This document shows, in pieces, positions 22,540 through 32,545 of a DNA stretch of 64,000 bases; the first letter of the stretch is position 1, and every line of letters starts with the position of its first letter. Made by a program: the position numbers and the translations under genes. The notes beneath the pieces were generated by a model. The model worked only from the letters and a program-made list of their open reading frames with translations. It searched no databases and was not told the origin of the DNA. Source of the stretch: Steromphala cineraria (Eukaryota; Mollusca; Gastropoda; Trochida; Trochidae); the NCBI GenBank assembly GCA_916613615.1, contig OU744720.1, forward strand, positions 3,575,749 to 3,639,748, written 5' to 3'.

Positions 22540-24680
22540 ATTTGAAAATAAAACAATTTTCTTTTTATAATATCCATATTTATACAGTATTCCAACTCGA
22601 AAAGCGAATGTTAAGAAAACGTAACGTAATTAATGAAGAATTTTGAAACAGGCAACAGAAAGGTAACAAAAAGAGTTACTCGTATTGCAAGATAAAAATG
22701 ATATTGTGGAAAATTTAATAAAATGGCAGTTCAAAGAGATTGTCGTCTCTGTTGTTAAACATATATTTTCACTTAACCGCGTTCTAATCTAACTAATCGG
22801 AGTGTATGATCTTGCACAGACTATAGTGTTACTGGATTTGAAACTGTAGAGGAGTTTATAATATCAGATTGAGGTGATATAATCACTGTCACGGCAAATC
22901 TGCTGTTGTTGTCCAAAGAGCTGGCACTATCAAGGAACAGAAAATCTTGACCTGTAAACTTGTCTTTTGTAATAATTCAACGTTTCTCGTTTTATCAGGT
23001 GAATCAGTGAAGAAGGATGATCGATGAGACACATTTAAAGGCACCACTCGATCGGCTTTTATCCGCCATTTTGAACTGCTGGCATTCCGAGAAAACAAAT
23101 GTGCTGTATTATGCTTATTCATAAACAAAATTAAGAAAAAACTACTTGATGAATAGAAGAGCATATTTACAAATAATTCATAATAAAAGTCATAAGTTAC
23201 GACAGCATTTTGTCGTAGTAATGCATTCCACGATAGTAGCTTCGATGATTGGCTTCATTTCACGATGTTTTTGTTTTTTGAGCGATACACTTTCTTTTTT
23301 GTCAATTGTTAAATCTTGAACAACTGAAATGCTAACCTCACAAAGATATTTGAATTTAAGCGTGAAATTATCACGTAAAATCATAATTATATAATCATAA
23401 ACAGGAAAGTCCTCCTGAATTTCGTTTCCACAAAAAATACCCGGCTCGAATGGTCCCTTTAAAAGTTTTTACCTACATGCGCAATAGCATTATAGAGGGC
23501 GACAGAGCCTCTTCATCTGCAGCCCTACTACTCTTGAATAGCCCGCCTCCAAACACTATGAGAGAAATCGACTCAATCAAACAACTCATTTTAATAGCCC
23601 TTAACATATTTTCAAACAAACAGTTACCCTCTTTTAAACTTCCCTCTTCATCGCCATTGAGCAAAATCTTTTTTGGAAACAGGCGTTTTATAAAATTCAT
23701 AATTATTATTATTAAAACATATGTACGATAAAGATATATCAAGTCGATCTCTTGCGCATGACGTGTGAACTATGAATAGTAAGAGGGTAATTCATGTATA
23801 AGTACAGTATCTATATCAGTCTTAAGTAAGGTCATCGCTTGTAACCGCCCTTGTCATTGTACACGTTTAGGGTGTATTGAGTACAGCATTACCTGATATC
23901 TTCTTGTTGGACTTGTTGGAGTTTCGACTGAACTTACATTGATGAGTTTTCATAATTTATAATATTTTATTAGTTACTTGATATTATGAGTGGTTTGATG
24001 ATCAGTCCTTTTACTGCTTATTTATGAAGTTCATATCGTGCACTTGAAGATGATAAAATACATGTAAATCCATAAAAAAAACTACTTTATATGAAAAATA
24101 ATTGTTTTCGCAAATATCTTAACAATCAACTCTTTTAAACCAGTGCAATCTTAGGATTTAAATAAAATATCTCTCACATTGAGCAATGGACGATCGTTTC
24201 AGTGTATAGGGTATGAGATAACGATGATAACACACGCTACGTCCTGTTACTGGATAGCTGACACAGTAGCCTCCTATCTTCACTAATGTGGTCATGAAGA
24301 TAAAAATATACCACGATAAATGCTCAACAGCACGATAACTATATATACCAGGAGCTTCATAGCACATTATCACTTCATAACATAGGTTATTTGTGTTGTG
24401 ACAACGCAGTACAATTTTGAGAATTTGTTGATTGATTTTATTTGAGGAAGGGAATGGAAGCTGGTTTGGATCATGTAATACGACATCAAGTATGACTGTG
24501 AGTACAGGGGGATCGAGGACACCTGTCCTGTGAATTACCGACGTTTGAAAGGTGTCATTGTAGATGACGAGTTCATATATGGATGAGATCTTGAAGGCGA
24601 ACAAGTGATAAACAGTAAGATAGGGACTGCGTGCCAAAAACATCAACAACATCTTTCTGAAAATACATACAAGCTGCCTC
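22540..24680. other. Intergenic stretch before the TRIM gene
   Basis: Two kilobases of AT-rich DNA. Frames at 24158-24721 (minus) and 22216-22536 (plus) have no motif, and the codon use looks random. I see no repeat boundaries. The 24.5-24.75 kb part should hold the TRIM promoter, but I can point to no specific element. Confidence 0.45.
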
Positions 24681-24756
24681 TGAACAATTCGAATTAGTGT
24701 TTGATGGGCATTATAAAACAATCAGGAAGAAGTCAGACCTTGGACCACAAAGCAAG

Positions 24757-26670
24757 ATGGCCGCTGCGTCTGGCAGTCTGTCTGAGTTGGACTGCCCGAT
24801 CTGCCTGGACGGGTTCGACTCCGCGGTTCACACTCCCCGCTTCTTGCCCTGTCATCATACCGTGTGTCACTCCTGTCTCACCGACCTCATCATCCACAGA
24901 CAAAACCACGGCGCCATAAAGTGTCCCATGTGTCAGAAGCTCGCCTTGGTTCCTCCTGAGGAAGCATTTGGATTCCAAGTGAACTTCTATCTTGAACGAC
25001 AGCTCAAGCACGGAGAGATGTCTCAGTCCGACTCCAGTTCTGTAGACGGCAGACGCCGCCGGTCTGATGTTGTGTGGCTGAGAGAGACCAGACCACAAAA
25101 CATCAGAAAAGCTACAAGTATGGTAGACTTCTCCTCACTACAGCAGATGGATGACATATGTCGCAGATGCCGTAAGGAGAGTTGGAACGGATCCACAGAC
25201 TCGGACGACCGTGGCCAGCATGGGTTGTACCCCGCCACCGCCTGCACCAAACACCCGCGGGAGAACATAGCTCTCTACTGCCGCCAATGCAAGAAAGGAA
25301 TTTGTATCATTTGCAAAATGACGACTCATGAACGTCACAAATCTGATGATCTAACGGACGTTGCTAATACAACCAGGCGTCAGCTTCGGGGAGACCTAGC
25401 TGTTGTTCATGGAGAGTACAAGCGGATGTCTGATAACATCAAACTTTTGAAGGTCCAAAGACGGGACTATGAATGCAAAATCAGTGCAATGAGAGAAGAC
25501 ATAAGCAAGACCAGAGAAGCATCAATCCAAGCACTGTTAGAGAAGAACGCTAGACTCACCTCACGTATTGATGATATTCGGAACAAACAGGCACAGAGCT
25601 TCGACGATGAAATCGCCAAGATGACCAATCGCCTGATAAAACTGAAAACTGACGCAACAAATCTAACCAGTATCTTGGAGAAAGGTACCGACACTGAGGT
25701 TCTCGATGTTGCCAGGCCGGACTCATCAAAGCGTCCTCCTCCGTCCCACCCTCGCTTCATCGACTGTAGTCCCATCCTGATGACAAGCACATCGGATCTG
25801 TTCCTTGGTCAGACGCAAACGTCCATACTTAACATTAATAAGAATCCGCGGGTGCTCTTTTCTCAACCTATTCAAGCAAAAATGATGTCAGCAACTGAGA
25901 CTGGTGTATTGGCTGTCACAGACTCGGATATAAGGGAGGTCAGGTCTGATGGCAACACTGTCTGGACGGTGAAGGCGAGCGGTGTGGTGGACATAGCATC
26001 AAGCGAAACGGGAATCGTGTACGTACTCCTACATCAGAGAGATAGGTGGCTTGTGAAGAAGTTGGAAATCGGTTCATTTCTCAGCGATTTCTTAGATTTA
26101 TCCTCTGACGTTGACTGTATTACCAGCGGCACAGAAAGTGGCTTAGTTCTGGGAACACTACGGGACCGGATACTTACCCTCGCGTACTACAGTCAGGCTG
26201 GCAAGTGGATGAGGAAGATACAGGTCCCGTGTCGGTATGAGAAACTCGACAGAATGGTGCATTTAGGAAGTGACACAATAGCAGTGTTATATCACACGTC
26301 ACCGTGGGCTACTGAAGTGTTGATTCTAAACTCTGGGGGTCTGATAATGGGAAGATTCAGTGGACACCAAGGTCAGGGGGGCAATCTAAGCCACATGGCC
26401 TCGTTTCTTGGTGGTCTGGTGGTCACCGACATGGACGATAGCAGCGTGCTTCTCCTGAACTCACAGTGCAAGATCGTGAGTCGGCTGATGGATCGTCAGT
26501 CTGTGCGGGCACTGAACGGGGACGGACTGACAGACACGTGTACAGTAGTGGGCGTGGCTGGCGGTGTGGGCGTGGTTGGAGGAGAGGGCGGGGTCTTGTG
26601 GCTCCTGTCTCGCTGTGGGTCGGACACCTCGCTTCACGTTCTCAGGGTGCTCAGTGATAGTATCAACTAG
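24757..26670 (+). CDS. Intronless TRIM protein (RING, B-box, coiled coil, C-terminal beta-propeller-like), E3 ubiquitin ligase
   Basis: The start is the ATG at 24757 in the context CAAGATGG; the frame is open further 5' but has no earlier ATG. Product 637 aa. A C3HC4 RING uses C13, C16, C32, H34, C37, C40, C56 and C59. A possible degenerate first B-box follows ('CRRCRKESW', 135). A full B-box2 has C163, H166, C175, C178, C183, C186, H191 and H194. A long charged helix (about 205-320) is the coiled coil. The last 270 residues form regularly spaced beta-rich blocks ('GVLAVTDSDIREV', 'GGLVVTDMDDSSVLLLN') like NHL/propeller repeats. RING-B-box-coiled-coil proteins ligate ubiquitin, and the propeller would choose the target. 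No intron is needed. Large intronless TRIM families are known in bivalves and other invertebrates, often linked to immunity; the role here is inferred only at that level. Confidence 0.93.
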   Translation: MAAASGSLSELDCPICLDGFDSAVHTPRFLPCHHTVCHSCLTDLIIHRQNHGAIKCPMCQKLALVPPEEAFGFQVNFYLERQLKHGEMSQSDSSSVDGRRRRSDVVWLRETRPQNIRKATSMVDFSSLQQMDDICRRCRKESWNGSTDSDDRGQHGLYPATACTKHPRENIALYCRQCKKGICIICKMTTHERHKSDDLTDVANTTRRQLRGDLAVVHGEYKRMSDNIKLLKVQRRDYECKISAMREDISKTREASIQALLEKNARLTSRIDDIRNKQAQSFDDEIAKMTNRLIKLKTDATNLTSILEKGTDTEVLDVARPDSSKRPPPSHPRFIDCSPILMTSTSDLFLGQTQTSILNINKNPRVLFSQPIQAKMMSATETGVLAVTDSDIREVRSDGNTVWTVKASGVVDIASSETGIVYVLLHQRDRWLVKKLEIGSFLSDFLDLSSDVDCITSGTESGLVLGTLRDRILTLAYYSQAGKWMRKIQVPCRYEKLDRMVHLGSDTIAVLYHTSPWATEVLILNSGGLIMGRFSGHQGQGGNLSHMASFLGGLVVTDMDDSSVLLLNSQCKIVSRLMDRQSVRALNGDGLTDTCTVVGVAGGVGVVGGEGGVLWLLSRCGSDTSLHVLRVLSDSIN

Positions 26671-26859
26671 TTTGATGAACAACCACTTATTTCAAATCAT
26701 ATTTAAAAAAAACCCCAGCTTATCCATTCTTAATAGGTTCTCTTGAGTGACTTTATGTATCAAATCTTTTTCAGTTGGCTACATTTTCGGAAATCGATCG
26801 TGTGTTTACATTAGAGACCTTTGGACAAAACTGTGTGCCTTGTTATAAGATCCATTGAG

Positions 26860-26865
26860 AATAAA
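26860..26865 (+). terminator. Polyadenylation signal of the TRIM gene
   Basis: AATAAA 190 nt after the TAG stop at 26668-26670, the first canonical hexamer downstream. Confidence 0.55.
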
Positions 26866-26989
26866 AACACCCTTTTAACAAAGAAACGTGTTTTGTCTTC
26901 AGTTTGCACTTGGTCACAATGTAAACATGTAAGCTATGTACGAAGTAAGTAATACACTTAAAAGATACGACATTATCAAATGAATCATT

Positions 26990-27120
26990 TGTGACCTGAT
27001 TATCTTCACAACATTCTTTGGCAAGACACTTCATCCACATTACATTCAATTCATCCAGCTGTTAAAAAGTATACCTGAACACAGGATACAAGCTAAGCGT
27101 TTGAAAGCTGCTCCGAAAGT
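26990..27120 (+). repeat. SINE core fragment
   Basis: 'TTTGGCAAGACACTTCATCC' followed by ACATT...CCAGCTG resembles the core of Deu-like SINEs (GGGCAAGGCACTT...CCAGCTG) and the same segment of the SINE at 27932-28197. The tRNA-like head is missing. Confidence 0.45.
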
Positions 27121-27428
27121 ACAATCCCTTCAGGGTTCTAGAGAGTAACAATAAGCGCGATACATACATACACATTATTAACATTATATATCTACACGAA
27201 ATCGTCCTGGTGAGGATATGTTTGACCACCCTGACCAACAGCTTGATACAAAATTAAAATTCGAACAACCAGACAAAAAAGTTTTTTTGATGAATTCAAA
27301 CACGGCAGATTAGACGCCAATAATGAATAATGTTGCAGGTATTAATTCATATCAGGTAAACAGGGTTTTGATTAACAGTCAATGTGACCTTGAATATAAG
27401 ATCAATTTTATCAAAAGCAACTGCATTC

Positions 27429-27498
27429 TCTCCCCACAGAGTCAGCTCAGTCATACCCGAGCTAACTCGGGTATGACTGAGCTGACTCTGTGGGGAGA
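27429..27498. repeat. Perfect inverted repeat, 33-bp arms, 4-nt loop
   Basis: Arms 27429-27461 and 27466-27498 are exact reverse complements around the loop CTAA; pairing continues imperfectly a few bases outward. It is GC-richer than its surroundings. The transcript of either strand would fold into a 70-nt hairpin. It could be a fold-back insertion or a small-RNA precursor; the perfect pairing fits a recent insertion better than a conserved miRNA. Confidence 0.85.
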
Positions 27499-27931
27499 AA
27501 ATGAAGCAACTGGTGTCCCCAACGAGGTTTCTCTCCAAATGATTTTTTAAAACAAAATTGACATTATGTTGTGGTGATCTTTGGTCACGGTTTAAAACCT
27601 TATATAGTATCTACGGACTGTCAAATCTGGAGACATCAAGTGCAATTGTTCATGAGTTGTATCGTAGACCAAAGTTTGTAAAACAGTCAAAATGCCCTGA
27701 TGATCATTGACGGTCACTAGAACCGACTGGTATCTTCTAACTCAATAGGCAGTGGCGTACAGACGGACGAGAACCGCAGAATAAAATGTTCTCTTTTCAG
27801 CGTTATGTTGTTTAATATTGAGGGAGGGGATCTTATGTGTATATCTCAAGTAATGATTAGTTGGTGTGTGTTATGCACAAATGTACAATATGTACCCGCT
27901 TGAATAAACTCAAACTGAAAACATCTGGGAT

Positions 27932-28197
27932 ACGCAATGGTTTACTGGGTAGTATGCTGGCCTCTCGAGCCATAGTCCCGAATTTGAATCCCACTTGAAA
28001 CGCAAAAACAATGTTACCTTGGTCTTATCATTGTGTCCCGGGACAAGGCACTTCATCAGAATTGAACTCAGTCTACCCTGAAAACAGCTGGATGTATTGA
28101 TATGGTCGCGATGGGATCTAGGTAGTAGCTGTGAAAGTAATGATGTAGGTCTTAGGGCGTGAAAAATCCGCCATATAAGTATCCACATTATTATGAA
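27932..28197 (+). repeat. tRNA-derived SINE with Deu-like core
   Basis: The head looks like a tRNA: 'TGGTTTACTGGGTAGTATGC' (A-box region), then CTGGCCTCTCGAGCC, then 'CCCGAATTTGAATCCCA' (B-box region, GAATTTGAATCC for GGTTCGAATCC). The body has 'GGGACAAGGCACTTCATCAG' and later CAGCTGGATGTATTG, and the 3' end CATATAAGTATCCACATTATTA, typical of Deu-type SINE tails. It is a retroposed RNA polymerase III element, not a functional tRNA, because the acceptor stem does not close. Confidence 0.7.
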
Positions 28198-28395
28198 AAA
28201 ATGTATAAGGATCTATCTATTACGAAACGTCGCTATTGAAATCTATGAAAGAAGAAGCTGGATATCGGGTACGTATGAGATAAAATAATGTATGGGGACA
28301 AATACCATTCAACAAGGTCCGCTTAATTTTCTATGTCCCAAGGAGGTATAACATAACGTAAATCAAATTGTTTTAACAAATGTTCTGCTTGTAAA

Positions 28396-29695
28396 TACGA
28401 GGGGCGTTCAATAAGTGTTGCAACTTCAATATAAAACCAACTCGCGTAGTCAATTTTTTACTTTTATTTTTCAATATAGTTACCCTTCACCTCAATACAC
28501 TTATTCCATTTCTTTTTAAGATTTTTGATGCCGCTTTTGTAGAAGTCTTCCGTTTGCCCCCCTAACCACGCCTCTGTGGCAGCTTTGACGTCTTCGTCAT
28601 CCCGGAAGTGTCTTCCACGTAGGGCGGATTTCAGGTTTCTGAACAGGAAGTAGTCACTGGGGGCTAGATCTGGGCTGTAGGGTGGGTGGTTAAGCTGTTC
28701 GAATCCACAATCACGTATAGCGGCCAGTGCAACTCTTGACTTGTGGACTGGAGCGTTGTCATGCAAAATCAGAACACCACGTGTCAACATTCCACGGCGT
28801 TTCTGTCGAATTGTCTTTCGCAATTCTTGCATTAGGTTGGCATAATATTGACCATTCATTGTAGTTTTGGTTGGCAAGTAATCAATTAATAATATGCCTT
28901 TTGCATCCCAAAAGATTGTCGCCATAACCTTGCCAGCTGATGGTTGAGTGCGAAACTTCAGTGGAGGCGGTGAACTCGGGTGCTTCCATTGCTTGGATTC
29001 CAGTTTAGTTTCCGGGTCCCAGTGGTGGATCCAGGTTTCGTCACCTGTCACCAGACGAGACAAAAACCTGGCTTCATCCGCATTAAACCGATCCAGGAGC
29101 TCCATGCAACTTTCGGTTCTTTTCTGGCGATCTTGTGCTGTAAGGTTTCTGGGTACCCATCTTGCAGATACCTTGGACATACCAAGATGGTCATGAATTA
29201 TTTTTTCAACACTTCCAACTGATATCTGGAATGCCAAAGACAGTTCAGAAACTTTAACACGGCGGTCAGCTAAAATTCGTCTTTCGATAGCGGCAATAAC
29301 TTCCGGTCGGGTGACTTCAGATGGCCTGCCTGACCGTGGGTCATCGTCTAAGGACTCCCTGCCCCGCTTGAACTGAAGAGACCAGCGACAAACTGTTGAA
29401 AAGTTAGGAGCATCCTTACCCATCACATTACACATACGATTATGTATTTCTGTAGCTTTGCATCCCTCTTTAGTAAGTTACTTGATCACAGCGCGTTGTT
29501 TATGTTTGAGAGAACTCATGATTATGGAGACCCCTAGGTCAGCGCAGCTATTATATCTAAATAATTGTTATGTCTAGAAATTGTTTTGACATGTGTCAAT
29601 GTTATGTTTTGACTATAGTAACACCTGCTATAAGCTGACACTGTTTATGTAAACACCAATGCCCCGCTTGCAACACTTATTGAACGCCCCTCGTA
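28396..29695 (-). mobile_element. mariner transposon, full length
   Basis: TA at 28396-28397 and 29694-29695 flanks a 1296-bp element with perfect 26-bp inverted termini starting 'CGAGGGGCGTTCAATAAGTG'. It carries one transposase gene on the minus strand. Perfect terminal repeats and an almost open coding frame mark it as the youngest autonomous-type insertion in the window. Confidence 0.95.
28464..29519 (-). pseudogene. mariner transposase (DD34D) with one premature stop
   Basis: The frame from the ATG at 29519 would encode 351 aa. Codon 14 is TAA, and the rest (from the Met at 29435, 323 aa) is open to 28464. The N-terminal part has the two helix-turn-helix motifs that bind the terminal repeats, linked by 'RSGRPSEVT'. 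The catalytic triad is visible: 'VTGDETWIHH', 'LILHDNAPVHKS' and 'YSPDLAPSDYFLF'. The second and third Asp are separated by 34 residues, the mariner DD34D signature, and 'WVPRNLT' matches the family WVPHEL motif. A transposase restarting at the internal Met would lack the first part of the DNA-binding domain, so this copy is probably inactive. Interruption is limited to that one codon. Confidence 0.93.
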
Positions 29696-29699
29696 TGTA

Positions 29700-32000
29700 T
29701 ATCACCTGAACCTCGCTACTAATTGCCAGGTAAAAGTTGATTTCTTAATGTTTCCTGTCTTTCTTATAAACAATCATTGCACTCTAGTAATTGTACATGT
29801 GTTTGCATGGCAATATATTGCTTATTGTGTTCGGTGCTCTTTGAAATTGAATTTTAAGTTACATTTTCAGTTTCGCTCTGCGTTTTGTACATAAATCAAC
29901 AGTTGTGAGCATTGACAAGCGATCTATCGTAAATGACGTCGATATCGTAACATAAACAAGACTGTAAAATATATAAGCATTCAAAAGTATAAGCAATTTA
30001 AACAATTGAATAGATCGATATTGATGGTAACATTAACTCTATCTTAATGCTAATTTAATAATCTTTCATATATCAGATATGCAATTAAAAGGTTCACTTG
30101 AATTAAAGCTTAAGTGCAGAGATTGTGTCATGACGGGCCAAGATCGTATTCCGGGGCAGGGCTCCAGATAACTTTTTGAGTGAAGTTGTACATACGCCTT
30201 GAATTTTAAGTGGAGGTGTACTCAAGAGTATGAAGGTGTACTGACATAGTGCTAAGAAGTTGTTGCAATGTAGTGAACAAAAAGAGTTTGCTTTATACGT
30301 TGTTAGGTTTGATCATCGTCGGTTTTATTTCCCGCTATCCATCCAATTTAGTAAAAACAAGATTTTGATGATATATTCTGAAAATACTAATACTCAATGC
30401 TCTATTCAATTTTACTAATTTCTTAGAAAAATATTGTTTTGACATAGCAAATTCTTCACGTATTGTCTACTATGCAATGTGTTTGATCTTAAGAGTCCCC
30501 ATTATCAGTGTAACTGATCTGTAACAGAAATTAATTGATGAAACTGGTCTGTGAATAAAATCCCAAAATCAGAATCATTTTTTACAAATGAAGTCGTATT
30601 TCAGTTGATACAGTAGTAAGATTAAAGCAAATCCCTTTATACCCTAACATATGGTTGTAAGATTATAATTGGATAATTGGCTGTCTAATTTCAGTTAATT
30701 CAATGTTATATTCAACATACGTGAAACCATCAAATTGCTTTTCCAATTTACGTCTCACTGTTAACTAACAAACTATTCACAAACACAAAGGAAAGAAAAG
30801 CCCGAATTACAGTATCTTATGAAGACTGAATCGATTTCAAGTTAGACATGTAAAATGTTCAAATATTGAATACAATTTGAGATTTTAAATCACATAACAG
30901 TGTGAAACTTAAAAAAGTATTAAAAAACCCTTTTATTTACGTATTTTACACATATTAATATACTTTGTCAGCATGTGACACTAAAATGATTTTGTCACGA
31001 TAAGGTACAATGCAAGTATTACCTTTTCATACTGTTAAGTGCTATATGGGCATTGCACTTAGTCCAAAACAAATGTTGAGAATTTGTAATGCACCTAAGT
31101 CATAAGTCATGACAGTAAAAAACACACATTGTACCCGTTTATATCGAGTTAAAGAAAGAGATGCAATGATTGATATTTAAATCATAAGAAACATTGGCCA
31201 ATCGAAAAATAAAGGTGTACCTCGTTGCATAGCATGCATGTAACTATGTCTCTGTTTAAAGTATGATGCGTTTCCACTTATAATTCTTCGTTGTATCAAA
31301 TTATACATATAGAAGTCCATGAACATGATACGCACCGAAATAAAGTAGTAGACGCACACAGGTATTTATGATACGCATGACATTTTATTTTCGGTCGTAC
31401 TTGGTCGATTTTAAGGCGTACATTACATGTGTACGCCCCTTATCTGAAGCCCCGCGGGGAGTAAAAATTGACGCCACTGGGGTACGAACTAGTTCCATGA
31501 AGGAGTTACCCCTCCAGAAATAACTTGGTGGTATATTATTTGAGTGAACATTGTGACATGCTGAGGTTGATTTGTGATGCGGACTGGAGGTTCTGCCATC
31601 TGTTCAAACGAACTGTCGTTTTTTAAGCTTTGTCGAAAGTTTCTGTTCTCACATGCTGTTTATTCTCAGGCAAAATTAGATTATTAGACTGACATCTTGC
31701 GTGCATTTCTCGTGAAGTTTTGTGTTCCTAGTATAGATTAAACAAAATACAGGTTTTCTTTCGAAACATCAAAATGTATTAACATTCTTATATATGAAAA
31801 TATATTTAGTACATGATTAATTTATTGGTTTTTATCAGTGAATTACTTTTGACATACGCTTCTGGAATACAAAAATCAATTTAGATAATTAACATTTCAT
31901 GTGACTGTGATCAAAGAATAATTTGACAAATTATTTTGGATACGTAAAGAGCCGTTTAATCATATAAGGAATTGTTTCTGAATCAACTGCAATGCCAAGT
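29700..32000. other. Gene-free stretch between the mariner and the cadherin 3' end
   Basis: I find no coding motif. The only structure is a diverged inverted repeat: about 30150-30230 and 31390-31460 share GGGCT(C/T)CAGATAA and 'GTACGCCTT' type blocks in opposite orientation, which may be the ends of an old 1.3-kb fold-back element. Support for that is weak. Confidence 0.35.
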
Positions 32001-32032
32001 TTTAAGATATGTGGTCTTTAATTTTATAAACA

Positions 32033-32038
32033 TTTATT
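32033..32038 (-). terminator. Candidate polyadenylation signal of the cadherin gene
   Basis: AATAAA on the minus strand about 510 nt after the stop codon; a second one lies at 32084-32089. Either would give a 3' UTR of about half a kilobase. Confidence 0.4.
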
Positions 32039-32545
32039 CAAAAAGAAAAAAGGGTTCTGTTTGGAACATTCTGTAACTATGTTTTTATTGATGATAAGCT
32101 TTTGGTAAAAAGAACATTTAAAAAGAAAAACAAGAAAGTACAACAAATATATGAAAACATTCCTTGAACACCAAGCGTTGAACAAGTGAACAAACAGAGC
32201 TGTAAAATCTATATATCTATCCATAGAGAAGAAGGCAAGATAAAACATATATAAGATTAACTTATTGGTCAAGCACAAAAACCTTTGTTTGTCAGATATG
32301 TAAAAGCAACCTAATAACATAAGTAAAATAAGAATATTTGGCACAACGAATAGTTAATCGTCAAATGATTAAACTTAAGAATATCTAACTAGAATCAACA
32401 AATAATTCAAAATGGTTTCTTACAGGAGTACACATAAAATTATGCAAACTCAACATTTCATATAATGTCAACTACATGTTGATAAATATAAGAGATTTTG
32501 AAAGAAAATTATGCTGAGGACTCAGACGGTTGTAATCTGTTCTCT

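Noticed and set aside
24158..24721. 187-codon minus-strand frame upstream of the TRIM gene
   Set aside because: No motif, random-looking codon use, and no splice or neighbour support; expected by chance in this composition.
27323..27550. Open frames on both strands sharing the same peptide segment
   Set aside because: Explained by the perfect palindrome at 27429-27498; not coding.
27932..28005. Functional tRNA gene
   Set aside because: A- and B-box-like parts are present, but the acceptor stem does not pair and SINE body sequence follows.
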